Positions 51,306 through 60,963 of a stretch of DNA of 64,000 bases are shown here, in pieces; position 1 is the stretch's first letter, and the number at the start of each line of letters is the position of its first letter. The notes beneath the pieces are model-generated. The model was given only the letters and a program-made list of their open reading frames with translations, made no database searches and was not told the origin of the DNA. This DNA is from an uncultured Alistipes sp. (GTDB taxonomy: Bacteria > Bacteroidota > Bacteroidia > Bacteroidales > Rikenellaceae). The stretch covers positions 124,001 through 188,000 of the forward strand of contig CAAGGL010000024.1 of the NCBI GenBank assembly GCA_900769405.1, in the 5' to 3' direction. The translations under genes were made by a program, and so were the position numbers.

Positions 51306-52544
51306 ATGGTTAAGATTAAACCGTTTAAGGCGGTTCGTCCGCCGCGCGAATATGCTGCTGAGGTGGCATCGCGTCCCTACGACGTCCTGAACTCGGTTGA
51401 GGCTAAGGCCGAAGCTACCGAGCGTTCGTTGTTGCACATTATCAAGCCTGAGATCGACTTCGATCCTATCGCTGACGAGCACTCGCAGCCCGTATATGAG
51501 AAGGCTGTCGAGAATTTCCGTCGTTGGCGCGATGAGGGTTGGTTGGTGCAGGACGACGAGGAGCGTTACTACATCTATGCCCAGACGATGGACGGTCGCA
51601 CGCAGTATGGTCTGGCTATGTGCTGCCACTTCGAGGACTATCTGTCGGGTGCAATCAAGAAGCACGAGCTGACTCGCGTTGATAAGGAGGAGGATCGTAT
51701 GATTCACGTCAACAACCAGAGCGCAAATATCGAGCCCGTATTCTTCGCATATCCCGCTAATGCCGAGATCGACGCGATCGTTAAGTCTATTGTCGAGAGC
51801 GAAGAGCCCGAGTACGATTTCGTAGCTGCTGATGGTTTCGGTCATCATATGTGGCCCATTAAGGATAAGGCTGTGAACGATCGTATTACCGAGATCTTTG
51901 CAACTATTCCTGCTCTGTATGTAGCTGACGGTCACCACCGTACCGCTGCTGCTGCTCGCGTTGGTCAGGAGCGTATGAAGGCTAATCCGAATCATACGGG
52001 TGAGGAGGAGTACTGCTACTTCTTGGCGGTCACTTTCCCCGACAATCAGTTGGCAATCATCGACTACAACCGCGTGGTGCGCGACCTGAATGGTTTGACT
52101 CCCGACGAGTTGTTGGAGAAACTCAACGAGGCATTTGTAGTTGAGTGCAAGGGTGAGGAGATCTATAAGCCTAATGCACTGCACAACTTCTCGATGTACT
52201 TGGAGAGTAAGTGGTATAGCCTGACTGCTAAGGAGGGTACCTACAACGACAACGACCCGATCGGCGTGCTGGATGTAACCGTTCTGTCGGATCTGGTTTT
52301 GGATAAGATTCTGGGTATCGACGACCTGCGCACCTCGAAGCGTATCGACTTCGTTGGTGGTATTCGCGGTCTGGGCGAGTTGAAGCGTCGAGTTGATAGC
52401 GGCGAGATGAAGGTTGCCTTCGCGCTCTATCCCGTTTCGATGCAGCAGTTGATCGACATCGCCGATACGGGCAACATTATGCCTCCCAAGACCACTTGGT
52501 TCGAGCCGAAGTTGCGTTCGGGTGTTGTGATCCATACGTTCTAA
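51306..52544 (+). CDS. DUF1015-family protein
   Basis: The 412-residue protein begins MVKIKPFKAVRPPREYAAEVASRPYDVL, the DUF1015 hallmark, and carries LYVADGHHRTAAAARVG near residue 217, a ParB-like motif. The function is not established. The conserved place behind serC and serA suggests a serine-related role, perhaps free-serine kinase-like, which is inference. The oxidoreductase operon starts only 18 bases after its stop. Confidence 0.9.
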   Translation: MVKIKPFKAVRPPREYAAEVASRPYDVLNSVEAKAEATERSLLHIIKPEIDFDPIADEHSQPVYEKAVENFRRWRDEGWLVQDDEERYYIYAQTMDGRTQYGLAMCCHFEDYLSGAIKKHELTRVDKEEDRMIHVNNQSANIEPVFFAYPANAEIDAIVKSIVESEEPEYDFVAADGFGHHMWPIKDKAVNDRITEIFATIPALYVADGHHRTAAAARVGQERMKANPNHTGEEEYCYFLAVTFPDNQLAIIDYNRVVRDLNGLTPDELLEKLNEAFVVECKGEEIYKPNALHNFSMYLESKWYSLTAKEGTYNDNDPIGVLDVTVLSDLVLDKILGIDDLRTSKRIDFVGGIRGLGELKRRVDSGEMKVAFALYPVSMQQLIDIADTGNIMPPKTTWFEPKLRSGVVIHTF

Positions 52545-52562
52545 ACAATATCAAAGACTACT

Positions 52563-52790
52563 ATGGCTAAAATTAAAGGAACAATCATCGTCGATCGCGA
52601 GCGTTGCAAGGGCTGTGAGGTCTGTGTCGCATCGTGTCCGTTCGATGTGCTGCGTCTGGCTACCGAGGTAAACAGTCGCGGTTATAATTATGCCGAAATG
52701 GCTCAGCCCGACAACTGTACGGGTTGCGCAAGCTGTTCGATCATTTGCCCCGACAGCTGTATTACGGTTTATCGTCAAAAATTCGAGTAA
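52563..52790 (+). CDS. ferredoxin-type subunit of 2-oxoacid:ferredoxin oxidoreductase
   Basis: The 75-residue protein has two 4Fe-4S motifs: CKGCEVCVASCP and CTGCASCSIICP. It is the electron-carrying delta-type subunit of the enzyme encoded by the next three genes. Confidence 0.93.
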   Translation: MAKIKGTIIVDRERCKGCEVCVASCPFDVLRLATEVNSRGYNYAEMAQPDNCTGCASCSIICPDSCITVYRQKFE

Positions 52791-52793
52791 GCT

Positions 52794-53891
52794 ATGAAGA
52801 AAGACGAAGTTAAATTGATGAAGGGTAACGAGGTGATCGCACACGCAGCGATTCGCTATGGTTGCGATGCCTACTTCGGCTACCCTATCACTCCGCAGTC
52901 GGAGGTGATGGAGACCTTGATGGAACTCAAACCGTGGGAATCGACCGGTATGGTCGTTTTGCAGGCTGAGTCGGAGGTTGCATCTATTAATATGGTATAT
53001 GGTGCGGCTGCTACGGGTAAGCGCGTGATGACATCGTCGTCGAGCCCCGGTATCAGCTTGATGAGCGAGGGTCTGAGCTATTTGGCAGGTGCCGAGCTCC
53101 CCTGCTTGATCGTTAACTGCCAGCGTGGTGGTCCGGGTCTGGGTACTATCCAGCCCTCGCAGGGTGACTACTTCCAGGCTTGTAAGGGCGGCGGTCACGG
53201 CGACTTCCACCTGATCGTGTTGGCTCCCAGCTCGGTGCAGGAGATGAACGATTTCGTGGCTGATGCATTTGATTTAGCGTTCAAGTATCGCAATCCCGCG
53301 ATGATCTTGGCTGATGGTGCTATCGGTCAGATGATGGAGAAGGTGGTGCTTGCTCCGCAGCGCGATCGCAAGACCAACGAATACATCGCAAACGAGTGCA
53401 AAGAGTGGGCTGCGTGTGGTCGAGGCGAGGAGCGTCGTCCGCGCAATGTAGTCACTTCGCTCGAATTGCAGTCGGAGGCTATGGAGGTGATCAATAAGCG
53501 TTTGCAGGCTAAGTATAAGGCAATGGAGGAGAACGAGGTGCGCTACGAGATGATCGAGTGCGACGACGCTGATTATGTGATCGTTGCGTTTGGTTCGTCG
53601 GCACGTATCTGCTCGGCAACGGTTGAGTTGGCTCGTGCTGAGGGTATCAAACTCGGTCTGTTGCGTCCGATTACCCTCTACCCCTTCCCGAAGAAACCGA
53701 TCGAGGAGTTGGCAGAGCGTGGCGTGAAGGGTTTCCTGAGCGTCGAGTTGAACGCAGGCCAGATGGTCGAGGATGTTCGTTTGGCAGTGAATGGCCGCAC
53801 TAAGGTTGAACACTATGGCCGTCAGGGCGGTATGATGTACTCGCCGGGAGAAGTGTTGGAGGCATTGAAAGAGAAAATCATTAATAAGTAA
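52794..53891 (+). CDS. 2-oxoacid:ferredoxin oxidoreductase alpha subunit (VorB/KorA-like)
   Basis: The 365-residue protein has the pyrimidine-binding-domain features of OFOR alpha chains: GNEVIAHAAIRYGCDAYFGYPITPQSE, QAESEVASINMVYGAAATG, SSSPGISLMSEGLSYLAGAE, and PCLIVNCQRGGPGLGTIQPSQGDY. It transfers electrons from 2-oxoglutarate or branched 2-oxoacids to ferredoxin, or runs in reverse. Whether it is Kor or Vor type cannot be decided by eye. It starts three bases after the ferredoxin gene. Confidence 0.93.
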   Translation: MKKDEVKLMKGNEVIAHAAIRYGCDAYFGYPITPQSEVMETLMELKPWESTGMVVLQAESEVASINMVYGAAATGKRVMTSSSSPGISLMSEGLSYLAGAELPCLIVNCQRGGPGLGTIQPSQGDYFQACKGGGHGDFHLIVLAPSSVQEMNDFVADAFDLAFKYRNPAMILADGAIGQMMEKVVLAPQRDRKTNEYIANECKEWAACGRGEERRPRNVVTSLELQSEAMEVINKRLQAKYKAMEENEVRYEMIECDDADYVIVAFGSSARICSATVELARAEGIKLGLLRPITLYPFPKKPIEELAERGVKGFLSVELNAGQMVEDVRLAVNGRTKVEHYGRQGGMMYSPGEVLEALKEKIINK

Positions 53892-53896
53892 AGGCT

Positions 53897-54658
53897 ATGG
53901 CAGAGGTTGAAATTAAACAGGAGAATCTGGTTCACGCACGTCCTAAATTGTTGCGTGATAATCTGATGCACTATTGCCCGGGTTGTAGCCACGGTACGAT
54001 CCACAACTTGATTGCCGAGGTTGTCGAGGAGATGGGTCTTGATGGTGATTGTATCGGTATTTCGCCCGTTGGTTGCGGTGTGTTTGCATATAACTATATC
54101 GAGATTGACTGGGTCGAGGCGGCTCACGGTCGTGCTTGCGCAGTAGCGACGGGTATCAAGCGCGTTCATCCCGAGAAGATGGTCTTCACCTATCAGGGTG
54201 ATGGCGACTTGTCGGCTATTGGTACTTGCGAAACGATCCACGCTGCGGCTCGTGGCGAGAATCTCGCGGTTATCTATATTAATAATGCTATCTATGGTAT
54301 GACGGGTGGTCAGATGGCGCCTACTACCCTGCTGGGTATGAAGACCGCTACGACCCCTTATGGTCGTGATCCGCGTCTGAATGGTTATCCTTACAAGATT
54401 TCGGATATGCTGTGCCACTTGGACGGTGTTTGCTATGTAACGCGCCAAAGCGTTCACAAGCCCGCTAATGTACGCAAGTGCAAGGCGGCTATCCGCAAGG
54501 CATTCGAGAATGCAATGGCCGGTAAGGGTTTCTCGTTGGTAGAGGTTGTATCGACCTGCAACAGCGGTTGGAAACTGTCGCCCGTTGCAGCCAATAAGTG
54601 GATGGAGGAGAATATGCTTCCGTTCTATCAGTTGGGTGACCTGAAAGATGTTAAATAA
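53897..54658 (+). CDS. 2-oxoacid:ferredoxin oxidoreductase beta subunit (TPP-binding)
   Basis: The 253-residue protein has the thiamine pyrophosphate motif GDGDLSAIGTCETIHAA near residue 95 plus NNAIYGMTGGQMAPTT. Cysteines in YCPGCSHGTIH may bind a cluster shared with the ferredoxin subunit. It forms the catalytic core with the alpha subunit. Confidence 0.94.
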   Translation: MAEVEIKQENLVHARPKLLRDNLMHYCPGCSHGTIHNLIAEVVEEMGLDGDCIGISPVGCGVFAYNYIEIDWVEAAHGRACAVATGIKRVHPEKMVFTYQGDGDLSAIGTCETIHAAARGENLAVIYINNAIYGMTGGQMAPTTLLGMKTATTPYGRDPRLNGYPYKISDMLCHLDGVCYVTRQSVHKPANVRKCKAAIRKAFENAMAGKGFSLVEVVSTCNSGWKLSPVAANKWMEENMLPFYQLGDLKDVK

Positions 54659-54674
54659 GAAGGAGGACAAGACG

Positions 54675-55220
54675 ATGAAAGAGACTCTTATTATAGCAGG
54701 TTTCGGAGGACAGGGTGTTCTCTCGATGGGTAAGATTTTGGCCTACTCGGGTGTTATGCAGGATTATGAGGTGACTTGGATGCCTTCGTATGGTCCTGAG
54801 ATGCGCGGTGGTACGGCCAATGTAACGGTTGTGATTTCGGATCGCAAGATCTCGTCGCCCATTGCTCACCAGTATGATACGGCAATCATTCTCAACCAGC
54901 AGTCGATGGATAAGTTCGAGCAGATGGTTCGCCCGGGCGGTACGCTGATCTACGATACCAATGGTATCACGCGTCACCCCCAGCGCGAGGATATTTCGAT
55001 TTACACGATTGACGCAACGGTTGAGTGCGTTAAGTTGGGTAATCCCAAGCTGTTCAATACGTTGGTATTGGGTGGTTACTTGAAGGTGTGCCCCGTTGTG
55101 ACGCTCGAAAACGTATTCGAGGGCTTGAAGCGTTCGCTGCCTGAGCGTGCGTGGAAGATGCTACCTCAGAACGAGGAGGCTATTCGCCACGGTGCAGAGA
55201 TTATTTGCAAGGTGCGCTAA
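54675..55220 (+). CDS. 2-oxoacid:ferredoxin oxidoreductase gamma subunit
   Basis: The 181-residue protein starts MKETLIIAGFGGQGVLSMG, the gamma-chain hallmark, followed by MPSYGPEMRGGTANVTVVIS. The start at 54675 is preceded by an unusually clear GGAGG eight bases upstream. The upstream ATG at 54648 overlaps the beta gene and is less likely. A terminator follows the stop. Confidence 0.93.
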   Translation: MKETLIIAGFGGQGVLSMGKILAYSGVMQDYEVTWMPSYGPEMRGGTANVTVVISDRKISSPIAHQYDTAIILNQQSMDKFEQMVRPGGTLIYDTNGITRHPQREDISIYTIDATVECVKLGNPKLFNTLVLGGYLKVCPVVTLENVFEGLKRSLPERAWKMLPQNEEAIRHGAEIICKVR

Positions 55221-55241
55221 GCGATTGACATTGGCTTAATT

Positions 55242-55281
55242 ATGGTTCGCAGATCGACGAGGTTTGCGAACCATTTTTTTT
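55242..55281 (+). terminator. terminator of the oxidoreductase operon
   Basis: ATGGTTCGCA (55242-55251) pairs perfectly with TGCGAACCAT (55265-55274), followed by a T7 run. It lies just outside the convergent exo/endonuclease gene. Confidence 0.85.
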
Positions 55282-56173
55282 ATTTGTGTAGGTGTAGAAT
55301 TATGGGCAGGTGGTCGCTCGCTCCTGCGGTGTAGGCGCGTGAGGTGAAGGTGCGTATCGGGCGCGCTCCGCCATTTGTCGAAATGAGGTCGCGACGAATA
55401 TAGACCTGCGCGCGAGCTCGCGAAAAAACTTGCGAATCGACCCAGAAATTGTCGTACATCAGCCATTGCCCGTCGTAAACAATTGTGCCCTCGCCACGAC
55501 GCTCCGCATCGAGCAACATTGGCTTGCTCCACGCGGGCATTGTTTTACGTTTCGAGATTTGGCTTGGAGTGTCGTTGAAGTCGCCCGCAATGATGATACG
55601 CGCGGCGGTGTCCGCTAGATGCAATGAATCGACAAATGCTGCTAAGCGTCGTTGCGCCCGCAGGCGGTTCTCCTTGCGACCGATTTGTGACGGCAGGTGG
55701 CAGACGACCAAATCGACGCGCTCGCCACACAACTTACCTTGAACATATAGGAATTCACGACGATAGCCCGACTCAACCATACGCACCTGACTCGGAAAGA
55801 ACTTATCGCCTTTATAGAGCAGTGCCAAATCCATACCGCGCGCATCGTTCGAGGTGCGGTGGATGTAGTTGTAATCGGTGCCGAGTGTCATCACCAGATT
55901 GCGCACAACGCCCTCGTTCTCGACCTCTGCTAAGGCAACTACCTCTGCCGCGACCGAATCGACGACCGACGCTAACGCCTGCAATTTATTTTGGTAACAA
56001 GTTGTGTTCCAATGTAGTGCTCCGTCGGGTGTGTAGTCGCCATCGTTGTAGAATAGCGCGGGAATGGTGTCGTAGAGCGACTCGACGTTGTAGAACATCA
56101 CGATTGGTGACCTTTGCGCCGATGCAACGAAGGTCAAAACGATTGTCGCGATTATGGTCGAGATCGTGCGCAT
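55280..56173 (-). CDS. secreted endonuclease/exonuclease/phosphatase-family protein
   Basis: The 297-residue protein has a signal peptide (residues 1-19) and an EEP fold: VMFYNVESLYDT (metal Asn), VVALAEVENEGV (catalytic Glu), DLVVCHLPSQ, IIAGDFNDTPSQ and a final GASDHLPIIL. Such enzymes act on DNA, phosphoinositides or sphingolipids; the exported form suggests a nuclease or lipid phosphatase outside the cytoplasm. It overlaps nhaC by one base. Confidence 0.9.
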   Translation of the reverse strand: MRTISTIIATIVLTFVASAQRSPIVMFYNVESLYDTIPALFYNDGDYTPDGALHWNTTCYQNKLQALASVVDSVAAEVVALAEVENEGVVRNLVMTLGTDYNYIHRTSNDARGMDLALLYKGDKFFPSQVRMVESGYRREFLYVQGKLCGERVDLVVCHLPSQIGRKENRLRAQRRLAAFVDSLHLADTAARIIIAGDFNDTPSQISKRKTMPAWSKPMLLDAERRGEGTIVYDGQWLMYDNFWVDSQVFSRARAQVYIRRDLISTNGGARPIRTFTSRAYTAGASDHLPIILHLHK

Positions 56174-57612
56174 TACTCTGCTGCCTCGGTCGGATTCTTG
56201 ACAATCTTATAGCCGATAGCTGCAACGATGATCGTCATCAAGGGGCTGATCAGGTTGAAGATGCAGTATGGGAAATAGACAAAGGTCGAAACGCCCAATA
56301 CGGTCGATTGGGTCATACCGCACGAGTTCCACGGAATCAACACCGAGCATACCGTCGCCGAGTCCTCGACCGAACGGCTGAGCAGTCGCGGTTCGAGTCC
56401 CTGCTTGCGATAGAGCTCCTTAAAGAGATTTGACGAGAGGATGATCGACAGATATTGGTCGCCCGTACACATATTGCAGAACAGACCTGCGCCCACGGTC
56501 GATGCAACGATCGACACCGTTCGGCGCACAAACCTAAGGAAGAATGCCGTAATATTTGCCAACATACCGCTACCAGCCATTACGCCACCAAAGCACATTG
56601 CGCAAACAATCAACCACACCGTATGCAACATTCCCGCCATACCGTCGGTCGCAACCAACTCATTCAGAGCCTCGTTGCCCGTTTCGATCGCGGTCGAGCC
56701 GTAGTAGCTCTGCATCACAGCCTTGAATGCCCCTGCGAAGCCGTCGCCACCCGAAATGTTGTACATAATCTCGGGTTGGAAGATGCAGAGGAATATGCCC
56801 GCGAGCAGGCACGATGCGAAGAGCGTAATCAGTGCGGGCAGCTTGCGAATAATCAGCAGGAGCGTAAACAGCGGCACGATCAGTAACCACGGCGTAATGT
56901 TGAACGTCGAGCGCAACGATGCTGAGAATGCGGCAATCTGTGCCGGATCGCTAATCTCGTGCGTGAATCCGACAATCGTAAATACCACAAGCGCAATGCA
57001 GAACGACGGTATGGTCGTGACCATCATATAGCGAATGTGGGTAAATAGCGGTGTTTCGGCCGATGATGATGCCAATACGGTTGTGTCCGACAGTGGCGAG
57101 ATCTTGTCGCCAAAATAGGCTCCCGAGATGATTGCACCTGCGATCCAACCCTCGTCGAAGCCCTGCGCCTGTCCGATACCGATCAGCGCCACACCAATCG
57201 TAGCGATTGTGGTCCACGAACTGCCCGTCATCACCGAAACGACAGCCGAGATCACACAGCACGACACCAAAAAGAGTTTCGGGTGCATTACCTCCAAACC
57301 ATAGCAGATCAGCGAGGGAACTACTCCACTCACCATCCACGAACCTGCGATCGCGCCAATCAGCAACAGCATAATGATCGCCGAGCCGACGCTGTAAATA
57401 TTTTTCGAAATAGCCTCTTCAAGTGTCTGCCACTTAACGCCATATCGCAACATTGCAATAGCGACGCAAACGGCACTTGCAGCCAACAACGATACTTGAC
57501 TACCTCCCGCCAACGAGTCGCTGCCGAAGGTGCGAATGACGGTGTAAAGAAGTACGACGAGTACTGCGATCGGTACAAATGAAATGATGACCGACGGACT
57601 TTGTTTCTTCAT
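56173..57612 (-). CDS. nhaC: NhaC-family Na+/H+ antiporter
   Basis: The 479-residue integral membrane protein has about twelve hydrophobic segments. It carries GSSWTTIATIGVALIGIG, GAIISGAYFGDKISPLSDTT (the NhaC signature) and GDQYLSIILSSNLF. It probably exchanges Na+ for H+, possibly linked with malate. It follows fmt after 12 bases. Confidence 0.9.
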   Translation of the reverse strand: MKKQSPSVIISFVPIAVLVVLLYTVIRTFGSDSLAGGSQVSLLAASAVCVAIAMLRYGVKWQTLEEAISKNIYSVGSAIIMLLLIGAIAGSWMVSGVVPSLICYGLEVMHPKLFLVSCCVISAVVSVMTGSSWTTIATIGVALIGIGQAQGFDEGWIAGAIISGAYFGDKISPLSDTTVLASSSAETPLFTHIRYMMVTTIPSFCIALVVFTIVGFTHEISDPAQIAAFSASLRSTFNITPWLLIVPLFTLLLIIRKLPALITLFASCLLAGIFLCIFQPEIMYNISGGDGFAGAFKAVMQSYYGSTAIETGNEALNELVATDGMAGMLHTVWLIVCAMCFGGVMAGSGMLANITAFFLRFVRRTVSIVASTVGAGLFCNMCTGDQYLSIILSSNLFKELYRKQGLEPRLLSRSVEDSATVCSVLIPWNSCGMTQSTVLGVSTFVYFPYCIFNLISPLMTIIVAAIGYKIVKNPTEAAE

Positions 57613-57624
57613 CTTTCGGTTTGA

Positions 57625-58596
57625 CTATTTTGCGGTGAAGCAATAATCGGCTGCATCGCGCAGACCTAACAACAGATCGCGGATAGCCATTCGGCGCTTG
57701 CCTGCCAGCTGCACCTCGTCAAGTAAGATCCAACCATCTTTGCAAGCCACTTTGAGCGCCGTACGACCATCGGTATAGACATCGCCTGCGTTGCGCTGGT
57801 GATCCGCCTTCTCGAAACTTGCGCTGAAAATCTTCGCCGAATTGACCTCGACGTTATCCTTGTACATATAGCTCCAAGCGGCAGGATAAGGCGATAAACC
57901 GCGCACGAAATTAACAATTTGCTCGCCTCCCTTTGTCCAATCGATCAGGCAATCCTCCTTGAAGATTTTGGGAGCAGGTTTCAATTCCGAGTCGGGAATA
58001 TGGCTTTGAACAATGGGCGTGATATTGCCCTTGGCGATCTTCTCGACCGTTTCGAGTACCAAACCGCTACCGATGTTCATCAGTTTGTCGTAGAGCGTGC
58101 CGATGTTGTCCGACGGCAGTATCGGACAGCGTACCTGACCGATAATATCGCCCGTATCGATCTGATGATTAAGCAGGAAGGTGGTTACACCCGTTTCGCT
58201 CTCGCCATTGATAATAGCCCAATTGATAGGTGCCGCACCGCGATATTGCGGCAACAGCGATGCGTGCAGATTGAACGTACCCAAACGCGGCAACGACCAT
58301 ACGCTCTCAGGCAACATACGGAAGGCAATCACGATGCCCAGATCGGGCTTCAATGCCTCCAATTCGGCCTGAAATTCGGGGTCGCGCAACTTGACGGGCT
58401 GCAATATGGGGAGTCCCTGTTCTACGGCATACTGCTTGACATCACTCTGCTGAATTTTGCGACCGCGACCTGCGGGTTTATCGGGAGTGGTTACGACGCC
58501 GACGATGTTGTAACCACCCTCGACCAAGGCGCGGAGTGAGGTTACGGCAAACTCGGGCGTACCCATAAATACGATGCGTAAATCTTTGGCATTCAT
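57625..58596 (-). CDS. fmt: methionyl-tRNA formyltransferase
   Basis: Fmt formylates initiator Met-tRNA using 10-formyl-THF. The 323-residue protein has the start RIVFMGTPEFAVTSLR, the formyl-site FNLHASLLPQYRGAAPI with Asn and His, and GVTTFLLNHQIDTGDII with the active-site Asp. It sits eight bases after the LptF/G gene. Confidence 0.97.
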   Translation of the reverse strand: MNAKDLRIVFMGTPEFAVTSLRALVEGGYNIVGVVTTPDKPAGRGRKIQQSDVKQYAVEQGLPILQPVKLRDPEFQAELEALKPDLGIVIAFRMLPESVWSLPRLGTFNLHASLLPQYRGAAPINWAIINGESETGVTTFLLNHQIDTGDIIGQVRCPILPSDNIGTLYDKLMNIGSGLVLETVEKIAKGNITPIVQSHIPDSELKPAPKIFKEDCLIDWTKGGEQIVNFVRGLSPYPAAWSYMYKDNVEVNSAKIFSASFEKADHQRNAGDVYTDGRTALKVACKDGWILLDEVQLAGKRRMAIRDLLLGLRDAADYCFTAK

Positions 58597-58604
58597 CTTT
58601 TTGG

Positions 58605-60098
58605 CTATTTATTACGTTTCTTCGGTTTGAGTTTTGCGAAAATTGGTGTCAGCTTTTCCTTAATGGGATCGACAAACTTTTTGACGTGATTATAATACCA
58701 CTCGACATTCAGCAGATTCGAGTCGTTGGTGGCCTTGTATATGAGGAAAGCCGCCAACGGTCCGAGGATAAAGGTCGAGAGCCACATACCTGCGGTAGCG
58801 CTCCAAGTACCCTCTTTGGCGATCTTCTCGCCCGAGGTGCTGATGATGTAGTAGATTACGAAGAACACCACCGACACCACGATCGGCATACCCAGACCTC
58901 CCTTTCGGATAATTGCTCCGAGCGCCGCTCCGATCGCAAAGAAGATGATGATTGATACGGGCAGCGCTATCTTGCGGTGCCACTCTACTTTGCTGATGTT
59001 GAGCTGGTTAATGGCCTCCTTGCTCGATGTCTCGTCCCAAGTGAACGATGCGCGCGACGAGGCTGCTGCACTTCGAGCCTGCGCCCAAAGGCTCTTGCGC
59101 TCGTAAATGTCGAGCGCCGCGATCGTATCTTCGTAGAGCACAGCCTTGAAATGGCTCTTGTCGATGTCCATTTTCAAACTGTCGGGCATCGGTAGCACGC
59201 TGATATCCTCTTGGAAAATCTGCTCTTTGAGCAGCGGGTCGTACGAGCGTGTGGTGGTTACGGTTACCAAGCGTTCGAGCGAGTCGATCGAGTGATCCAA
59301 CTCGGTGATATTCTTGGTCTTACCCGTCGAGAACATATCGGCACTTGTGCGGGCAAAGTCGAAACCTGTTGTGGGGATCGCACCATTCTGCTCGGTGAAG
59401 AACGAGCGACGCAGGTTATTCTTGTCGTACCAGCTGTTGTTGCGCGTTTGTTCGTAAGACTCACCGTTGTAGAGCGTTACGAGCAGGAACTTCTTGTCGT
59501 CCGACAGACGGATATAACCCGAATCGGCCACCATTGTTGTCATATTACCGCTGGTGTTGCGGTTGTCGTAGATCAGTACGTCGCGCAAGAGCTTGGTTTC
59601 GGGGTCCTGCTGTCCGACGCGAATACTCAGATTATCGACACCATTGAAGAACATTCCGTCTTGGAATTCGATAGATTGTTTCTGCTGCTTGATGTCGTAC
59701 AAAATGCTGTACATCTTCTTATTAGAGTACGGAACGAGGTCGTTCGCGGCAAAGAAGCCACCCAGCGCAACGAACAAAATCACCACAAACAGCGGTTTGA
59801 GAATCTGTGTCAGCGACATACCTGCCGATTTCATCGCCAGCAGTTCGTAGTTCTCGCCCAGGTTACCCATTGTCATAATCGCAGCAAAGAGCGTCGCCAG
59901 TGGCAGACCCATCGGGATCATTGCGGCCATAGCGTAGAACATCAGCTCGATAATGACGGCGCCGTCGATACCCTTACCAACCAGATCGTCGATATGCTGC
60001 CAGACGAAGTTCATCATCAGCACGAACATAACGATCAGGAAGGTGAGCACCATCGGTCCCAAATATGATTTGAGAATGAATTTATGTATCTTTTTCAT
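58605..60098 (-). CDS. LptF/LptG-family lipopolysaccharide transport permease
   Basis: The 497-residue protein begins KFILKSYLGPMVLTFLIVMFVLM and has membrane segments at both ends with a large central periplasmic part, the layout of YjgP/YjgQ permeases. It works with LptB and LptC in moving LPS across the periplasm. Only one paralog is present here. Its start overlaps the znuB-type gene by four bases. Confidence 0.92.
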   Translation of the reverse strand: MKKIHKFILKSYLGPMVLTFLIVMFVLMMNFVWQHIDDLVGKGIDGAVIIELMFYAMAAMIPMGLPLATLFAAIMTMGNLGENYELLAMKSAGMSLTQILKPLFVVILFVALGGFFAANDLVPYSNKKMYSILYDIKQQKQSIEFQDGMFFNGVDNLSIRVGQQDPETKLLRDVLIYDNRNTSGNMTTMVADSGYIRLSDDKKFLLVTLYNGESYEQTRNNSWYDKNNLRRSFFTEQNGAIPTTGFDFARTSADMFSTGKTKNITELDHSIDSLERLVTVTTTRSYDPLLKEQIFQEDISVLPMPDSLKMDIDKSHFKAVLYEDTIAALDIYERKSLWAQARSAAASSRASFTWDETSSKEAINQLNISKVEWHRKIALPVSIIIFFAIGAALGAIIRKGGLGMPIVVSVVFFVIYYIISTSGEKIAKEGTWSATAGMWLSTFILGPLAAFLIYKATNDSNLLNVEWYYNHVKKFVDPIKEKLTPIFAKLKPKKRNK

Positions 60099-60937
60099 CG
60101 GCTCGTTGCGTATTTTGTTTTGCTACGCGCAGGTAGCAGTTTGACGATTATAAGTGCGAGTGTCAGTATGAAAATGATTATGGCACTCGGCGGAATTTCC
60201 AAGTAGTAGCTTGCTGTCAGACCAATCAGGTTGGCCGCCATTCCGACTATGGCTGACCATATGGTGATCGCACGATATGATTTAGTGATCGAGTTCACAA
60301 TAACGGCCGGCATAGTCAGCAGCGAGATGAGCAAAATAATACCCATTACTCTGATTGACAGCACGATAGTCGCGGCAACGACAACGGCCATAATGTACGA
60401 AATGGCGCGTGTCGGAATCCCCTGCGAAGCTGCGAAATCGCGGTCGAAGGCTACGAACATCACCTGTTTGAGCCACACAACGGCACCAATAATCAGCAAC
60501 AGACAGAGCGCTCCGAGCGCCACGACATCGCCGCGCGTAACGGTAATAATGCTACCGAAGAGGTATGCCGACAGATCTCCCGCCGCATATCCCGATCGCA
60601 GATTCATAAAGACGATACCGATTGCCATTCCGACCGACCAGACAATGCCGATAGCCGAGTCTTGGCGAATACGACCGCGCTCACTCGCCCACTCGATTCC
60701 GAGAGCTGCGAGCACCGCGAAAATCATTGCTCCCGCGATCGGATTAGTGCCCGCATAGAGAGCGATACCCATACCGCCAAATGACGAGTGGGTGATGCCG
60801 CCGCTCAGGAACACCATACGTCGCGCCACGATATATGTACCCACAATGCCGCACGCGATGCCCGATAAAATGCAGGCATATAGTGCATTGCTCAGATGCG
60901 GATAGGTCAATATGTCGTTCAAAAAATCCATAATCAA
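60095..60937 (-). CDS. ZnuB-like metal ABC transporter permease
   Basis: The 280-residue protein has seven to eight hydrophobic segments and ABC-3-family features (FLSGGITHSSFGGMGIALY near residue 45, SIRVMGIILLISLLTMPAVI near residue 190). Family members import zinc, manganese or iron. No ATPase or substrate-binding protein lies beside it. It heads the operon with a full-consensus promoter and overlaps the LptF/G gene by four bases. Confidence 0.9.
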   Translation of the reverse strand: MIMDFLNDILTYPHLSNALYACILSGIACGIVGTYIVARRMVFLSGGITHSSFGGMGIALYAGTNPIAGAMIFAVLAALGIEWASERGRIRQDSAIGIVWSVGMAIGIVFMNLRSGYAAGDLSAYLFGSIITVTRGDVVALGALCLLLIIGAVVWLKQVMFVAFDRDFAASQGIPTRAISYIMAVVVAATIVLSIRVMGIILLISLLTMPAVIVNSITKSYRAITIWSAIVGMAANLIGLTASYYLEIPPSAIIIFILTLALIIVKLLPARSKTKYATSR

Positions 60938-60963
60938 TGTTCGCGCGTGTGCGTATCAACCTG

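Noticed and set aside
51240..52535. 431-codon minus-strand frame opposite the DUF1015 gene
   Set aside because: DUF1015 hallmark motifs are on the plus strand; the reverse frame is antisense to codon bias.
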